Source of the DNA: Burkholderiales bacterium
GTDB lineage: Bacteria > Pseudomonadota > Gammaproteobacteria > Burkholderiales > Usitatibacteraceae
Assembly: GCA_014378085.1 (NCBI GenBank)
Contig: JACMOJ010000233.1
Location: 1-5,290, forward strand
Length of the DNA: 5,290 nt
Reading direction: 5' to 3'
A program made the translations under genes and the position numbers. The notes under the pieces are model-generated. The model saw only the letters and a list, made by a program, of their open reading frames with translations. It did not search any database and was not told the origin of the DNA. Shown one piece after another: positions 1-5,290 of the stretch. Each line of letters opens with the position of its first letter. Position 1 is the first letter of the stretch.

Positions 1-893
1 GTGGACGACTTCGCTTGAAACGCATACCAAGCCTTGCCGTCCGGCAATGCGCCGAGACCAACAGTGTCGCGGCTCGCGGGCAGATAGGTATCGCGGATAA
101 ACACCAGCAGCCGACGATGCGTCGGAATAATCTGCTCACGCACAATCTTTGCGTAGGCTTCCGTCAGCCGTGTTTTATCGGCATCACTAAAGCCCGCCGG
201 AAAACTCCGCACCGGCGACATATAGACGTGTTTGCTCAAGTCCTCCGCACTTAGGTTCTCCAACTGCGGCACGATCTGCTTGACCAGCGCCTTCGGCAAC
301 ACCACGCCTTGTTTCATGCCTTCGCGCATATCGGCAATCTGCCCGTCGATGGCATTCGGGAACGGTGCCATGCGCGCCAGCCAATTGTCATAGTCCTTCA
401 CCGTTTTAAACGGCTGAAAAGTGCGGCCCGATGCTAACTGCGCAAACAGCAAATGAAAGCCAAAGGTTTGGTTTAACGGTGCTAAGTGCGACGGAAACTT
501 TTGCGCATTGAGCGATTGCTGCAAGTTGTAGCGCAGCAAGTCATAACTGATGCGATCTTCTGCGGGCAAGGTCGCGGGATCAAACTCAGCCGTTCGCGCC
601 AAATATTTCTCGGCAATGCGCTTGGTCGTGGCACGTGCTTCCGCAGAGCTTGCGGCGCCGAAGCGATCATTAAATCGATTGTCACCAATATTGGTCGCCA
701 AGACGGGATTGGCCTGTAGGTTCTCTTCCCAGTACTCGGCATAAATCTGATTCATTTTCTCGGGCGTTGCGGGGGTCGCGGGGGTCGTGGCCTTTTGCGC
801 AAGTGCGAGCGAGGGGGCGAGCGAGGTGGCAAGCGAGGCGACAAGCAGCACAAAAGCGGAGGTGAAGATGGATGAGCGGAAGGATGAATTCAT
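1..893 (-). CDS. Exported DUF885 family protein, N-terminal part (cut by window edge)
   Basis: The frame is open for 297 codons from ATG at 893 to the window edge, so the C-terminal part is missing. Residues 1-32 form a signal peptide: a short polar start, a hydrophobic stretch from about residue 13, and an ALA|Q cleavage site. A Thr/Pro linker follows (about 36-45). The body reads like the DUF885 family, with NPVLATNIGDNRFNDRFG near the N-terminus, an extended helical region, and LGALPDGKAWYAF near the cut end. From memory, DUF885 proteins are about 600 residues and carry an HExxPGH metallopeptidase-like motif in the C-terminal half; that part lies outside the window, so activity cannot be judged. 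A role as an exported peptidase-like hydrolase is inferred from the family only. No Shine-Dalgarno sequence precedes the ATG (the leader is CA-rich), but the signal peptide fixes this start. Confidence 0.88.
   Translation of the reverse strand, partial: MNSSFRSSIFTSAFVLLVASLATSLAPSLALAQKATTPATPATPEKMNQIYAEYWEENLQANPVLATNIGDNRFNDRFGAASSAEARATTKRIAEKYLARTAEFDPATLPAEDRISYDLLRYNLQQSLNAQKFPSHLAPLNQTFGFHLLFAQLASGRTFQPFKTVKDYDNWLARMAPFPNAIDGQIADMREGMKQGVVLPKALVKQIVPQLENLSAEDLSKHVYMSPVRSFPAGFSDADKTRLTEAYAKIVREQIIPTHRRLLVFIRDTYLPASRDTVGLGALPDGKAWYAFQAKSS
769..786. repeat. 9-bp tandem duplication in the DUF885 linker codons
   Basis: Two exact copies of gcgggggtc lie back to back. On the minus strand they encode part of the Thr/Ala/Pro linker just after the signal peptide. 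The repeat is in frame, so copy-number change would alter linker length without breaking the gene. Confidence 0.75.
807..842. repeat. Three 12-bp tandem units inside the DUF885 signal peptide
   Basis: Three consecutive 12-bp units (gagcgagggggc, gagcgaggtggc, aagcgaggcgac on the plus strand) encode VASL-ATSL-APSL, residues 18-29, which is most of the hydrophobic core of the signal peptide. The units differ by two to four bases from each other. The period is a multiple of three, so expansion or contraction would lengthen or shorten the core in frame. Confidence 0.75.
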
Positions 894-894
894 T

Positions 895-912
895 TGGGGT
901 GATTGGGGTGAG
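895..912. repeat. 9-bp near-exact tandem repeat just upstream of the DUF885 start
   Basis: The units tggggtgat and tggggtgag lie next to each other directly before the DUF885 ATG. They occupy the place where a ribosome binding site would be expected; read on the minus strand they give a C/A-rich leader with no purine-rich SD. Confidence 0.6.
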
Positions 913-999
913 ATAGGCGGTTGGTGAACGGGGCAGAACGCAGGATAGCAGCGGGGAGCGGGTACAGGGCAATGGGCAATATTGAAATACGAAACAGCT

Positions 1000-1090
1000 A
1001 TAAAGGACGGGCGTTTTCAAGTATTTTTGGCTGAAAACTCCCGTCGATGCTAGGGTTTGGTGAAAAAATCGTGGTCTGTCCCCAATTATT
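1000..1090 (+). repeat. Intergenic repeat, copy A
   Basis: This segment aligns with copy B at about 3966-4080. The left part shares taaagg, then cgt(t/c)ttcaag, then a gaaaac block; copy B has extra bases between blocks. The right part (1046-1090) aligns with 4035-4080 at about 39 of 46 positions by eye, including gatgct, gggtttg, an A-run and an exact gtggtctgtcccc. It starts about 45 bp beyond the oxidoreductase stop. Such gtggtctgtcccc elements are, as I recall, scattered in proteobacterial genomes and sometimes accompany REP-associated Y1 transposases, but no such gene is present here. Confidence 0.7.
1006..1045. other. Inverted repeat with 14-bp arms (hairpin) inside copy A
   Basis: The arms gacgggcgttttca (1006-1019) and tgaaaactcccgtc (1032-1045) are complementary at 13 of 14 positions around a 12-nt loop. 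It lies between the end of the oxidoreductase gene and the start of the DUF885 gene, so on the minus strand it could stop or stabilise the oxidoreductase transcript. No clean T-run follows on either strand, so a classical intrinsic terminator is not supported. Its right arm ends exactly where the conserved gatgct block of the repeat begins, which suggests that it belongs to the repeat element. Confidence 0.65.
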
Positions 1091-1134
1091 GCATTTCCGG
1101 AGAATTTGTTACCCTTTCCCGATTACGCGGTTTG

Positions 1135-2154
1135 TTACGAATCAAACGGATAGCGCACGCCAATCTGCGCGCGAATCTGATCCATCCATTCCAGAGTCGC
1201 GACGCTTTCAGCATGTGAAATCGTTTCACTTTCGATGCGACCTTCGCGAACACAACGCATCGCCTCAAGGATTTCGCCCTCAAAGCCATTGATCTGAAGC
1301 GGGCGATCCACGGATTCAACTGCCCCCGAGCCGCGAATTAGTGTGGCTCGTGTCGCTTGCCAAAAATTCGAATGAATCGTGATCGAGCCAGACTCACCAT
1401 AAATGTGAAACGCATTTTCTGCGCTCGATTCAAAGCTTGAAATGAATTGCGACGTGACGCCCTCGCTCAAATGCAACGTCGCGGCAAGCTGATGGTCCAC
1501 GCCAGTCGCGCCGATCTTGGCGCGTGTCTGCAAATCGTGAAGTGTCGGCGTAGCACCAAAGGCCTGCTGCATGACCCAACGTGTCATGGTGATGTTGTAA
1601 ATGCCGATATCGAGCAGTGTGCCGCCCGCGAGATTCGGATCAAACATCCGCGATTGCGGATCAAACGGCGCATTAAAACAAAAGCTCGACTGCATGGCGC
1701 GCACACGGCCAATGCTGCCTGCGCCAATCCAGTCACGCACTGTCTCAACGATCGGCAAAAAGCGCGTCCACACGGCTTCCATCAAAAAGGTATTCTGCTG
1801 ACGCGATAGCGCCACTAATTGCTTCGCGAGCGTCGCGTCCGTCACCAGCGGCTTTTCGCACAGAACAGGCTTCTTTGCATTCAAGCAAGCACGAATGGAT
1901 TGCGCATGAAACGGATGTGGTGTCGCGATGTAAACACCGTCGATCTCATTAGATTGCAACACTTCGTCGATATCCGTCGTCGCACGGATTGGCGTCAGGC
2001 CATCGCGGGTCCACTCTTGTGCGAACGCTTGTGCTCGAGCGAGGTCACGACCATGAATACACGCCAGATGGGTGTGGTCGAGCCAATGCACCGCTTCCGC
2101 AAAATGACGTGCAATGCGGCCCGGCCCAATGATTGCCCAAGCGAATGATTTCAA
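1135..2154 (-). CDS. Gfo/Idh/MocA family NAD(P)-dependent oxidoreductase
   Basis: The 339-residue product has the normal length for this family of cytoplasmic dehydrogenases that oxidise sugars, polyols or diols. Residues 5-15 (AWAIIGPGRIA) are the Rossmann nucleotide-binding turn, with G10 and G12. EKP at 100-102 is the family signature with the catalytic lysine. MEAVWTRFLP (125-134) and GGTLLDIGIYNI (177-188, D182 and Y186) belong to the C-terminal substrate domain. This combination most resembles the branch with dimeric dihydrodiol dehydrogenase and NADP-dependent D-xylose dehydrogenase, but the substrate cannot be fixed. The start is TTG at 2154, chosen because AAAGGA lies 7 nt upstream and the Rossmann fold begins at once. 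The stop is TAA. Repeat copies A and C lie on either side of the gene. No convincing promoter was found upstream. Confidence 0.93.
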   Translation of the reverse strand: MKSFAWAIIGPGRIARHFAEAVHWLDHTHLACIHGRDLARAQAFAQEWTRDGLTPIRATTDIDEVLQSNEIDGVYIATPHPFHAQSIRACLNAKKPVLCEKPLVTDATLAKQLVALSRQQNTFLMEAVWTRFLPIVETVRDWIGAGSIGRVRAMQSSFCFNAPFDPQSRMFDPNLAGGTLLDIGIYNITMTRWVMQQAFGATPTLHDLQTRAKIGATGVDHQLAATLHLSEGVTSQFISSFESSAENAFHIYGESGSITIHSNFWQATRATLIRGSGAVESVDRPLQINGFEGEILEAMRCVREGRIESETISHAESVATLEWMDQIRAQIGVRYPFDS

Positions 2155-2161
2155 TGCGGCA

Positions 2162-2167
2162 TCCTTT
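2162..2167 (-). promoter_or_regulatory. Shine-Dalgarno AAAGGA supporting the TTG start
   Basis: On the minus strand AAAGGA stands 7 nt before the TTG at 2154, a near-ideal spacing. A competing ATG at 2162-2160 is out of frame and reaches TGA after three codons, and that stop overlaps the TTG. A second purine block (AAGGGAG) lies further upstream and would fit that ATG better. Confidence 0.6.
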
Positions 2168-2328
2168 CAAACTCCCTTACCAGCGTATTTTGGGCGCTGC
2201 CGCTTGGGCAGATCGCACAAAATAAATTGTCGCTATCCATATTCGTTTCACATCTCAAAAAAAACAACCCTGGCACCTTTTATCTTCCAGAAATACTCGT
2301 GTTCTGCGGCGGGTGAGTGTCACAAGCA

Positions 2329-2357
2329 GAAAAAATCGTCGGCTGTCCCTGAAGATT
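2329..2357 (+). repeat. Intergenic repeat, degenerate copy C
   Basis: The 11 bases gaaaaaatcgt (2329-2339) are identical to copy A at 1062-1072. They are followed by cggctgtccct where copy A has ggtctgtcccc, then a similar AT-rich tail. The orientation is the same as copies A and B. Weak similarity to copy B may extend left to about 2285 (ttcca and cggcggg blocks). It lies about 30 bp beyond the stop of the unknown gene. The rest of the 2155-2383 gap shows only an A8 run and AT-rich sequence, with no gene or convincing promoter. Confidence 0.5.
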
Positions 2358-2388
2358 CTTTCCGCCGCTTTCTAAACGCTCAACTACG

Positions 2389-2916
2389 CTAGCCCCTTCT
2401 CTCGATCACTGATGCACTCGATGATGGCGCCCGTGAGCTCCCACCATCCCCAGTAAAGAGAGTTGCGCCCCCTTCGCGGGGACTCTGTATATCCGGATCC
2501 TGGAAGTAGCTGAACAACGGATTGAGAGTCGCTATCGCACCGTCATCCAGATCGCCGCCATCCCACTGAAAAAATATGTCAGCACAGGCGAACAAACTTC
2601 GTATTGCCGCGAGCGAGGGTTTGTCGCCGATGAAGCCGTTCTTCTCCAAGTAGTCGACCAAGTCATTTCGATGGCACAACGGGCCGCCGGGGTTAATCAA
2701 CGCCCGCATAGCGGGGTCTACCGGCCCCGGATCGGAGACGAGCAAACTCTTAAGAAGCGACTCGAGCGTCGTTGCAGCTGTTTGAACCAACCCCCTATCC
2801 GATCCAGATGCCGCTTCACGTGCGACATCGCCCCAAAATGATCCTTTCATTTGGTCAGCGACATCGTCGAAGTCGCCTAGCACCCGCGCTGGTCTTGCAG
2901 TTGCAAATTTAGTCAT
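2389..2916 (-). CDS. Unrecognised protein, 175 residues, C-terminus probably frameshifted
   Basis: I do not recognise the family. AAGGGG 6 nt before the ATG supports a genuine start. The product has no signal peptide or membrane span and looks soluble and acidic. Residues 38-60 look helical, and residues 84-147 (from NDLVDYLEKNGF through FFQWDGGDLDDG to FQDPDIQSPR) look like a folded domain rich in Asp and aromatics. The last 25 residues turn into low-complexity Ser/Arg/Gly (SSRAPSSSASVIERRG), typical of out-of-frame reading. Adding one G in the G5 run (C5 at 2468-2472 on plus) gives instead a C-terminus containing LYWGWWELTGAIIECIS and a TAG stop at 2384-2386, about 177 residues in all. The gene starts 57 bp after the lactonase stop on the same strand, so the two may be co-transcribed. 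Function is unknown. Confidence 0.7.
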   Translation of the reverse strand: MTKFATARPARVLGDFDDVADQMKGSFWGDVAREAASGSDRGLVQTAATTLESLLKSLLVSDPGPVDPAMRALINPGGPLCHRNDLVDYLEKNGFIGDKPSLAAIRSLFACADIFFQWDGGDLDDGAIATLNPLFSYFQDPDIQSPREGGATLFTGDGGSSRAPSSSASVIERRG

Positions 2917-2922
2917 CGTCTA

Positions 2923-2928
2923 CCCCTT
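2923..2928 (-). promoter_or_regulatory. Shine-Dalgarno AAGGGG for the unknown gene
   Basis: AAGGGG stands 6 nt before the ATG at 2916 on the minus strand. It is the strongest ribosome binding site in the window and the main sign that the unrecognised frame is translated from this ATG. Confidence 0.65.
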
Positions 2929-2973
2929 AGAAAATGAATCAAACGCCGAACAACAGTGGCCTGCACCTAAATG

Positions 2974-3944
2974 CTACCTCGCCCCCTTCACCTTCGTCTC
3001 CACCGAATACAGCGCATCCCGCGCCGTGATAAACAGCTTCGTCCCGTCCTTGCCGCCGAAACACAGGTTGGCACCTGCCTTGGGAAGATTGATCTTCGCG
3101 ATCAGCGAGCCATCCGGCGCAAACACATCCGCGCCGTTGCCGGAACTAGACCAAATGCGGCCACTCGGATCACAGCGGATGCCATCTGGTACGCCCTTCT
3201 CAATCACGGCAAAGACGCGACTATTGCTCACTGTGCCATCCGCCGCGACGTCGAACACACGGATGTGACGCGGCTTGCCGGAATCGGCGATATAGAGCTG
3301 CTTTTCGTCCGGCGAAAAACAAAGGCCGTTCGGCATATCGAAATCCTTCACCAGCACCGTGGTCGTCTTCGTCGCCGGGTCATAGCGAAACACATAGTTG
3401 CCGGCTTGCTCTTTCCCCTCACCGTTGGCAAGACCATAGGGCGGATCAGTGAACCACAGCGTGCCGTCAGACTTCACCACCACATCGTTCGGCGAATTGA
3501 GCTTTTTGCCATCGAACTGATCCACGAGCGTGATAATGCTGCCAACATCGCTGCCATCGAACGCCATGCGCGAAAGGCGGCGGCCGCTGTGCTCGGCAGT
3601 GATGAGCCGCCCCTCGCGGTCGAGCGTGTTGCCGTTCGCGTTCCGGCTCGGCTCACGGAAGGTGGTGACCCCGTCCCGGCGCAACCCTTGTGGTTGTTCG
3701 CCGTCCACTTGTTCAACTGGTTCTTTCGAATATCGCTGAACACGAGGTATCCGCCGTCACGCGCGAACCATACCGGCCCTTCGGTGAATCCAAAGCCATC
3801 TGCGAGCTTCGTTACTTTGGCACCCTCAGCAAAGATCTTTTTGAACTCCGCCTCATTGCGAACTTCGAAGGCTTCAGCGGGATGGAACGCAATGCTGGCG
3901 ACGAAACACAAAGTTGAAAGCTTGATGAGGGCGATGGGGTTCAT
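2974..3944 (-). pseudogene. Exported SMP-30/gluconolactonase-type lactonase, split by a one-base frameshift
   Basis: Two overlapping frames make one gene. The first (from ATG at 3944) has a signal peptide cleaved near AEA|FEV (about residue 25), then FTEGPVWF with the metal-binding Glu55, and VFSDIRKNQLNKW. The frame then degenerates to Arg/Ser/Ala-rich sequence. The second frame resumes at GVTTFREPSRNANGNT and runs to TAG at 2974. It carries SPND, MPNG and VPDG, which match the remaining metal and substrate ligands (Asn, Asn, Asp) of the six-bladed propeller family. All key residues are present, about 320 residues if joined. Adding one G at GGG (plus 3685-3687) joins the frames as KGLRRDGVTTF, so one base is missing near there, within about 3670-3715. 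The family hydrolyses sugar lactones such as gluconolactone; the substrate here is unknown and a periplasmic site is inferred. No good SD precedes the start. It could be an intact gene with a base-calling error. Confidence 0.88.
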
Positions 3945-3965
3945 TGGTGGGTTTGGCTGAAGGGA

Positions 3966-4080
3966 GTAAAGGCGTCTTCAAGGCGTGAGCCGGAAAACAA
4001 AATATATCGAGCCTTCCACTTTGATTCGTCGGTGGATGCTGGGGTTTGTCGAAAAAAAACGTGGTCTGTCCCCGATTACT
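3966..4080 (+). repeat. Intergenic repeat, copy B, fused to an IS30 remnant
   Basis: This is the longer partner of copy A. It shares taaagg, cgtcttcaag, a gaaaac block, gatgctggggtttg, an A8 run and the exact core gtggtctgtcccc (4061-4073), with insertions in the middle part. It begins about 20 bp upstream of the lactonase start and ends where IS30-derived sequence begins. A GTG-initiated frame (from 3985) runs through it into the transposase remnant, but that reading of the repeat has no protein-like character. Confidence 0.7.
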
Positions 4081-4088
4081 CGATTACT
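4073..4088. repeat. 8-bp direct duplication at the repeat/IS30 junction
   Basis: Two adjacent copies of cgattact (4073-4080 and 4081-4088) lie exactly between the repeat core and the first transposase-like codons. They may mark the recombination or insertion event that joined the two pieces, or be slippage. Confidence 0.6.
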
Positions 4089-4281
4089 CGCAAGGCCTTA
4101 TGCGTCCTGGGAGCGCGGGACCAATGAGAATACGAATGGTCTGCTGAGACAGTACTTCCCAAAAGATCGGGACTTCTCAACAATCACTAACGAGGAGATT
4201 AACTTCGCGGTAACACAACTCAACGCGAGACCACGCAAAACACTCGGCTTCGATTCACCAACTGAGTTATTCTTCCGATAA
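4089..4281 (+). pseudogene. IS30-family transposase, C-terminal remnant
   Basis: About 60 codons match the C-terminal end of IS30-family DDE transposases: RPYASWERGTNENTNGLL, then RQYFPKDRDFSTIT, then LNARPRKTLGFDSPTELFF and a TAA stop. The Glu in TNENTNG is, from family knowledge, the last residue of the catalytic DDE triad. The N-terminal helix-turn-helix region and both catalytic Asp residues (roughly 270 or more residues) are absent, so no active enzyme can be made. Homology starts sharply after the duplicated cgattact. The remaining codons have no internal stop or frameshift, which suggests fairly recent truncation. It lies on the opposite strand from the lactonase and the same strand as the acyltransferase. 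Confidence 0.9.
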
Positions 4282-4285
4282 TCAG

Positions 4286-4312
4286 TTGTTGCACTTACGA
4301 GTTAAATCCGCC
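4286..4312 (+). mobile_element. Probable right terminal end of the IS30 remnant
   Basis: Just after the transposase stop, gttgttgcacttacgag and the following aaatccgcc resemble the TGTTGCACTT...AAT(T/C)C ends I recall for many IS30-family elements. The position, a few bases after the stop, is right for the right inverted repeat. No matching left end is present in the window, and the exact outer boundary is uncertain. Confidence 0.5.
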
Positions 4313-4410
4313 AAACCATATCGAATCATCACATTGCGGTGGCGGGGGCGGTGGACGTCACCTAATCTGCCGACTTTCTCAACTAACCGCCGCATCTCGG
4401 CTTGACCTCC

Positions 4411-5290
4411 ATGCCCCGTCGTCACGATATCGACGCGCTTCGCGTCATCGCCTTTAGCTTGCTCATTGCCTACCACCTCGCCATGCTGTATGTGTTCGAT
4501 TGGGGCTGGCACCTTAAGAGCAGCTACCTATCCGAGTTCTTACAAGTGCCGATGCTGTTCGTAAATCGCTGGCGCATGGATCTCATCTTTATGATTTCGG
4601 GCGTATCGGCCTCGATCATGCTCGTGAAAGCCGCCCCGGGTTCATTCCTGCGCGAACGTAGCGGTCGGCTGCTTATTCCGCTGCTATTTGGTGTGTTGGT
4701 CGTCGTGCCGGTGCAGCCGTACTGTCAGGGTGTGGCAAATGGTCTGGTAGAGCCGGGCTTCTGGCAGTTTCTCGGGCGCTACTACACCGGCTACGCGTGG
4801 CCGCCAAAAGCATTCGATGGTTGGCAAACCGGCTTCACCTGGAATCATCTTTGGTATCTGGTTTATCTGTGGTGTTACACCGCGTTGTTAGTGGTGCTGC
4901 AAAAGCCGCTTCAATCGGGCTTGGGGCAAGGGTTGCGCGATTCCTTCACTCAGCTGCGTGGCTGGCGTTTGCTCGTGTGGCCGTTTGCGCCATTGCTGGT
5001 AATCACCGTCACCCTGCAGTTGAAGTATCCAAATAATAACGCGCTGTTCAATGACTGGTACGCCCACGCGATTTACTTCACGGTATTCATGTACGGCTAT
5101 TGGCTGGGAATCAACAAGGCGCTGTGGGCGGAACTGGCTCGCCTTCGCAAGGAGGCGACGGCGCTGGCGCTGATTTCGTACTTTCTATATGCCCTTTCGC
5201 GCGCGGTGTTCGAAGACGAAGATCCGCCGATGACGTACCTCATCATCTGGATTTTTCGCAATCTCTATATTTGGGCGGCGCTTTGCGCAA
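4411..5290 (+). CDS. Acyltransferase 3 family membrane protein, OpgC/MdoC-like (cut by window edge)
   Basis: The frame is open for 293 codons from ATG to the window end. RRHDIDALRVIAFSLLIAYH (3-22) matches the acyltransferase 3 N-terminus, with the D-x-x-x-R/K type motif (D8, R11) and the conserved His22 at the end of the first membrane span. RWRMDLIFMISG (54-64) and RERSGRLLIP (81-90) are further typical blocks. NHLWYLVYLW (145-154) resembles SHLWFL of E. coli MdoC (OpgC), which succinylates periplasmic glucans. About eight membrane spans are visible (near 10-28, 56-74, 85-103, 144-164, 188-203, 218-237, 248-263, 276-293). The C-terminus is missing, and the acyl donor and acceptor are unknown. 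No SD precedes the ATG; an in-frame TTG at 4402 is an alternative. The 98-bp leader after the IS30 end shows no clear promoter. Confidence 0.9.
   Translation, partial: MPRRHDIDALRVIAFSLLIAYHLAMLYVFDWGWHLKSSYLSEFLQVPMLFVNRWRMDLIFMISGVSASIMLVKAAPGSFLRERSGRLLIPLLFGVLVVVPVQPYCQGVANGLVEPGFWQFLGRYYTGYAWPPKAFDGWQTGFTWNHLWYLVYLWCYTALLVVLQKPLQSGLGQGLRDSFTQLRGWRLLVWPFAPLLVITVTLQLKYPNNNALFNDWYAHAIYFTVFMYGYWLGINKALWAELARLRKEATALALISYFLYALSRAVFEDEDPPMTYLIIWIFRNLYIWAALCA

Noticed and set aside
1062..1072. T6 run of the repeat (minus strand) as an intrinsic terminator of the oxidoreductase; the same for copy C
   Set aside because: No GC-rich stem directly precedes the T-run on the minus strand in either copy.
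1447..1809. A 120-codon plus-strand frame opposite the oxidoreductase
   Set aside because: Antisense shadow of a clear Gfo/Idh/MocA gene; its composition is Arg/His/Cys-rich without motifs.
2225..2275. Sigma-70 promoter for the oxidoreductase (TTGTTT with GAATAT on the minus strand)
   Set aside because: Spacing is acceptable, but only about half of the -10 positions match, which is no better than expected in this AT-rich stretch.
2271..2290. tggcac on the plus strand as a sigma-54 promoter -24 element
   Set aside because: The required GC-containing -12 element is missing at the right spacing, and no plus-strand gene follows.
2971..3960. A 329-codon open frame on the plus strand opposite the lactonase
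   Set aside because: It is Arg/His/Ala-rich, has no recognisable domain or start signal, and mirrors the codon pattern of the SMP-30 gene on the minus strand, whose motifs are unmistakable.
3985..4088. GTG-started N-terminal extension of the IS30 remnant
   Set aside because: The first 35 or so residues are a translation of repeat copy B and do not resemble an IS30 transposase.
4289..4322. Outward promoter from the IS30 right end (TTGCAC with a -10 near catatc) driving the acyltransferase
   Set aside because: The spacing to the only -10-like hexamer is about 22 bp, too long, and the -10 match is poor.
4282..4512. A 76-codon minus-strand frame over the start of the acyltransferase
   Set aside because: It overlaps the conserved N-terminus of the acyltransferase 3 protein and the IS30 end, and has no domain or SD.

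Overview
This window looks like chromosomal DNA of a Gram-negative bacterium of moderately high GC content. A beta- or gammaproteobacterium is most likely, judging from exported DUF885 and SMP-30 proteins, an OpgC/MdoC-like acyltransferase 3 protein, an IS30-family remnant, and intergenic repeats with a GTGGTCTGTCCCC core of a kind I recall from such genomes. No rRNA, tRNA, CRISPR array or intact transposon is visible, and the exact taxon cannot be told from this sequence.

Layout from left to right. Positions 1-893 (minus) hold the N-terminal half of an exported DUF885 protein cut by the window edge. Positions 894-1134 are non-coding, with a 14-bp-arm inverted repeat and repeat copy A. Positions 1135-2154 (minus) encode a Gfo/Idh/MocA oxidoreductase with a TTG start. 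Positions 2155-2383 are non-coding and contain the degenerate repeat copy C. Positions 2389-2916 (minus) encode an unrecognised protein of 175 residues whose C-terminus appears frameshifted. Positions 2974-3944 (minus) carry an exported SMP-30/gluconolactonase-type lactonase split by a single-base frameshift near 3685. Repeat copy B (about 3966-4080) abuts a 3' remnant of an IS30-family transposase (4089-4281, plus) with its probable right end. Positions 4411-5290 (plus) hold the N-terminal part of a multi-spanning acyltransferase 3 protein that runs off the window.

How the parts may work together. The oxidoreductase and the lactonase belong to families that often act in sequence (sugar to lactone to acid), so a small carbohydrate-oxidation locus is plausible. 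However, the lactonase carries a signal peptide while the oxidoreductase does not, and a repeat and an unknown gene separate them. The unknown gene starts 57 bp after the lactonase stop and could share its transcript.

The most notable non-genic pattern is a repeat family. Three copies in the same orientation sit at the three boundaries between transcription units (A, C, B). The most notable genic pattern is that both probable frameshifts are repaired by adding one G in a G-run, which raises the question of base-calling error versus real gene decay. I see no clear sign of a new multi-gene system here.
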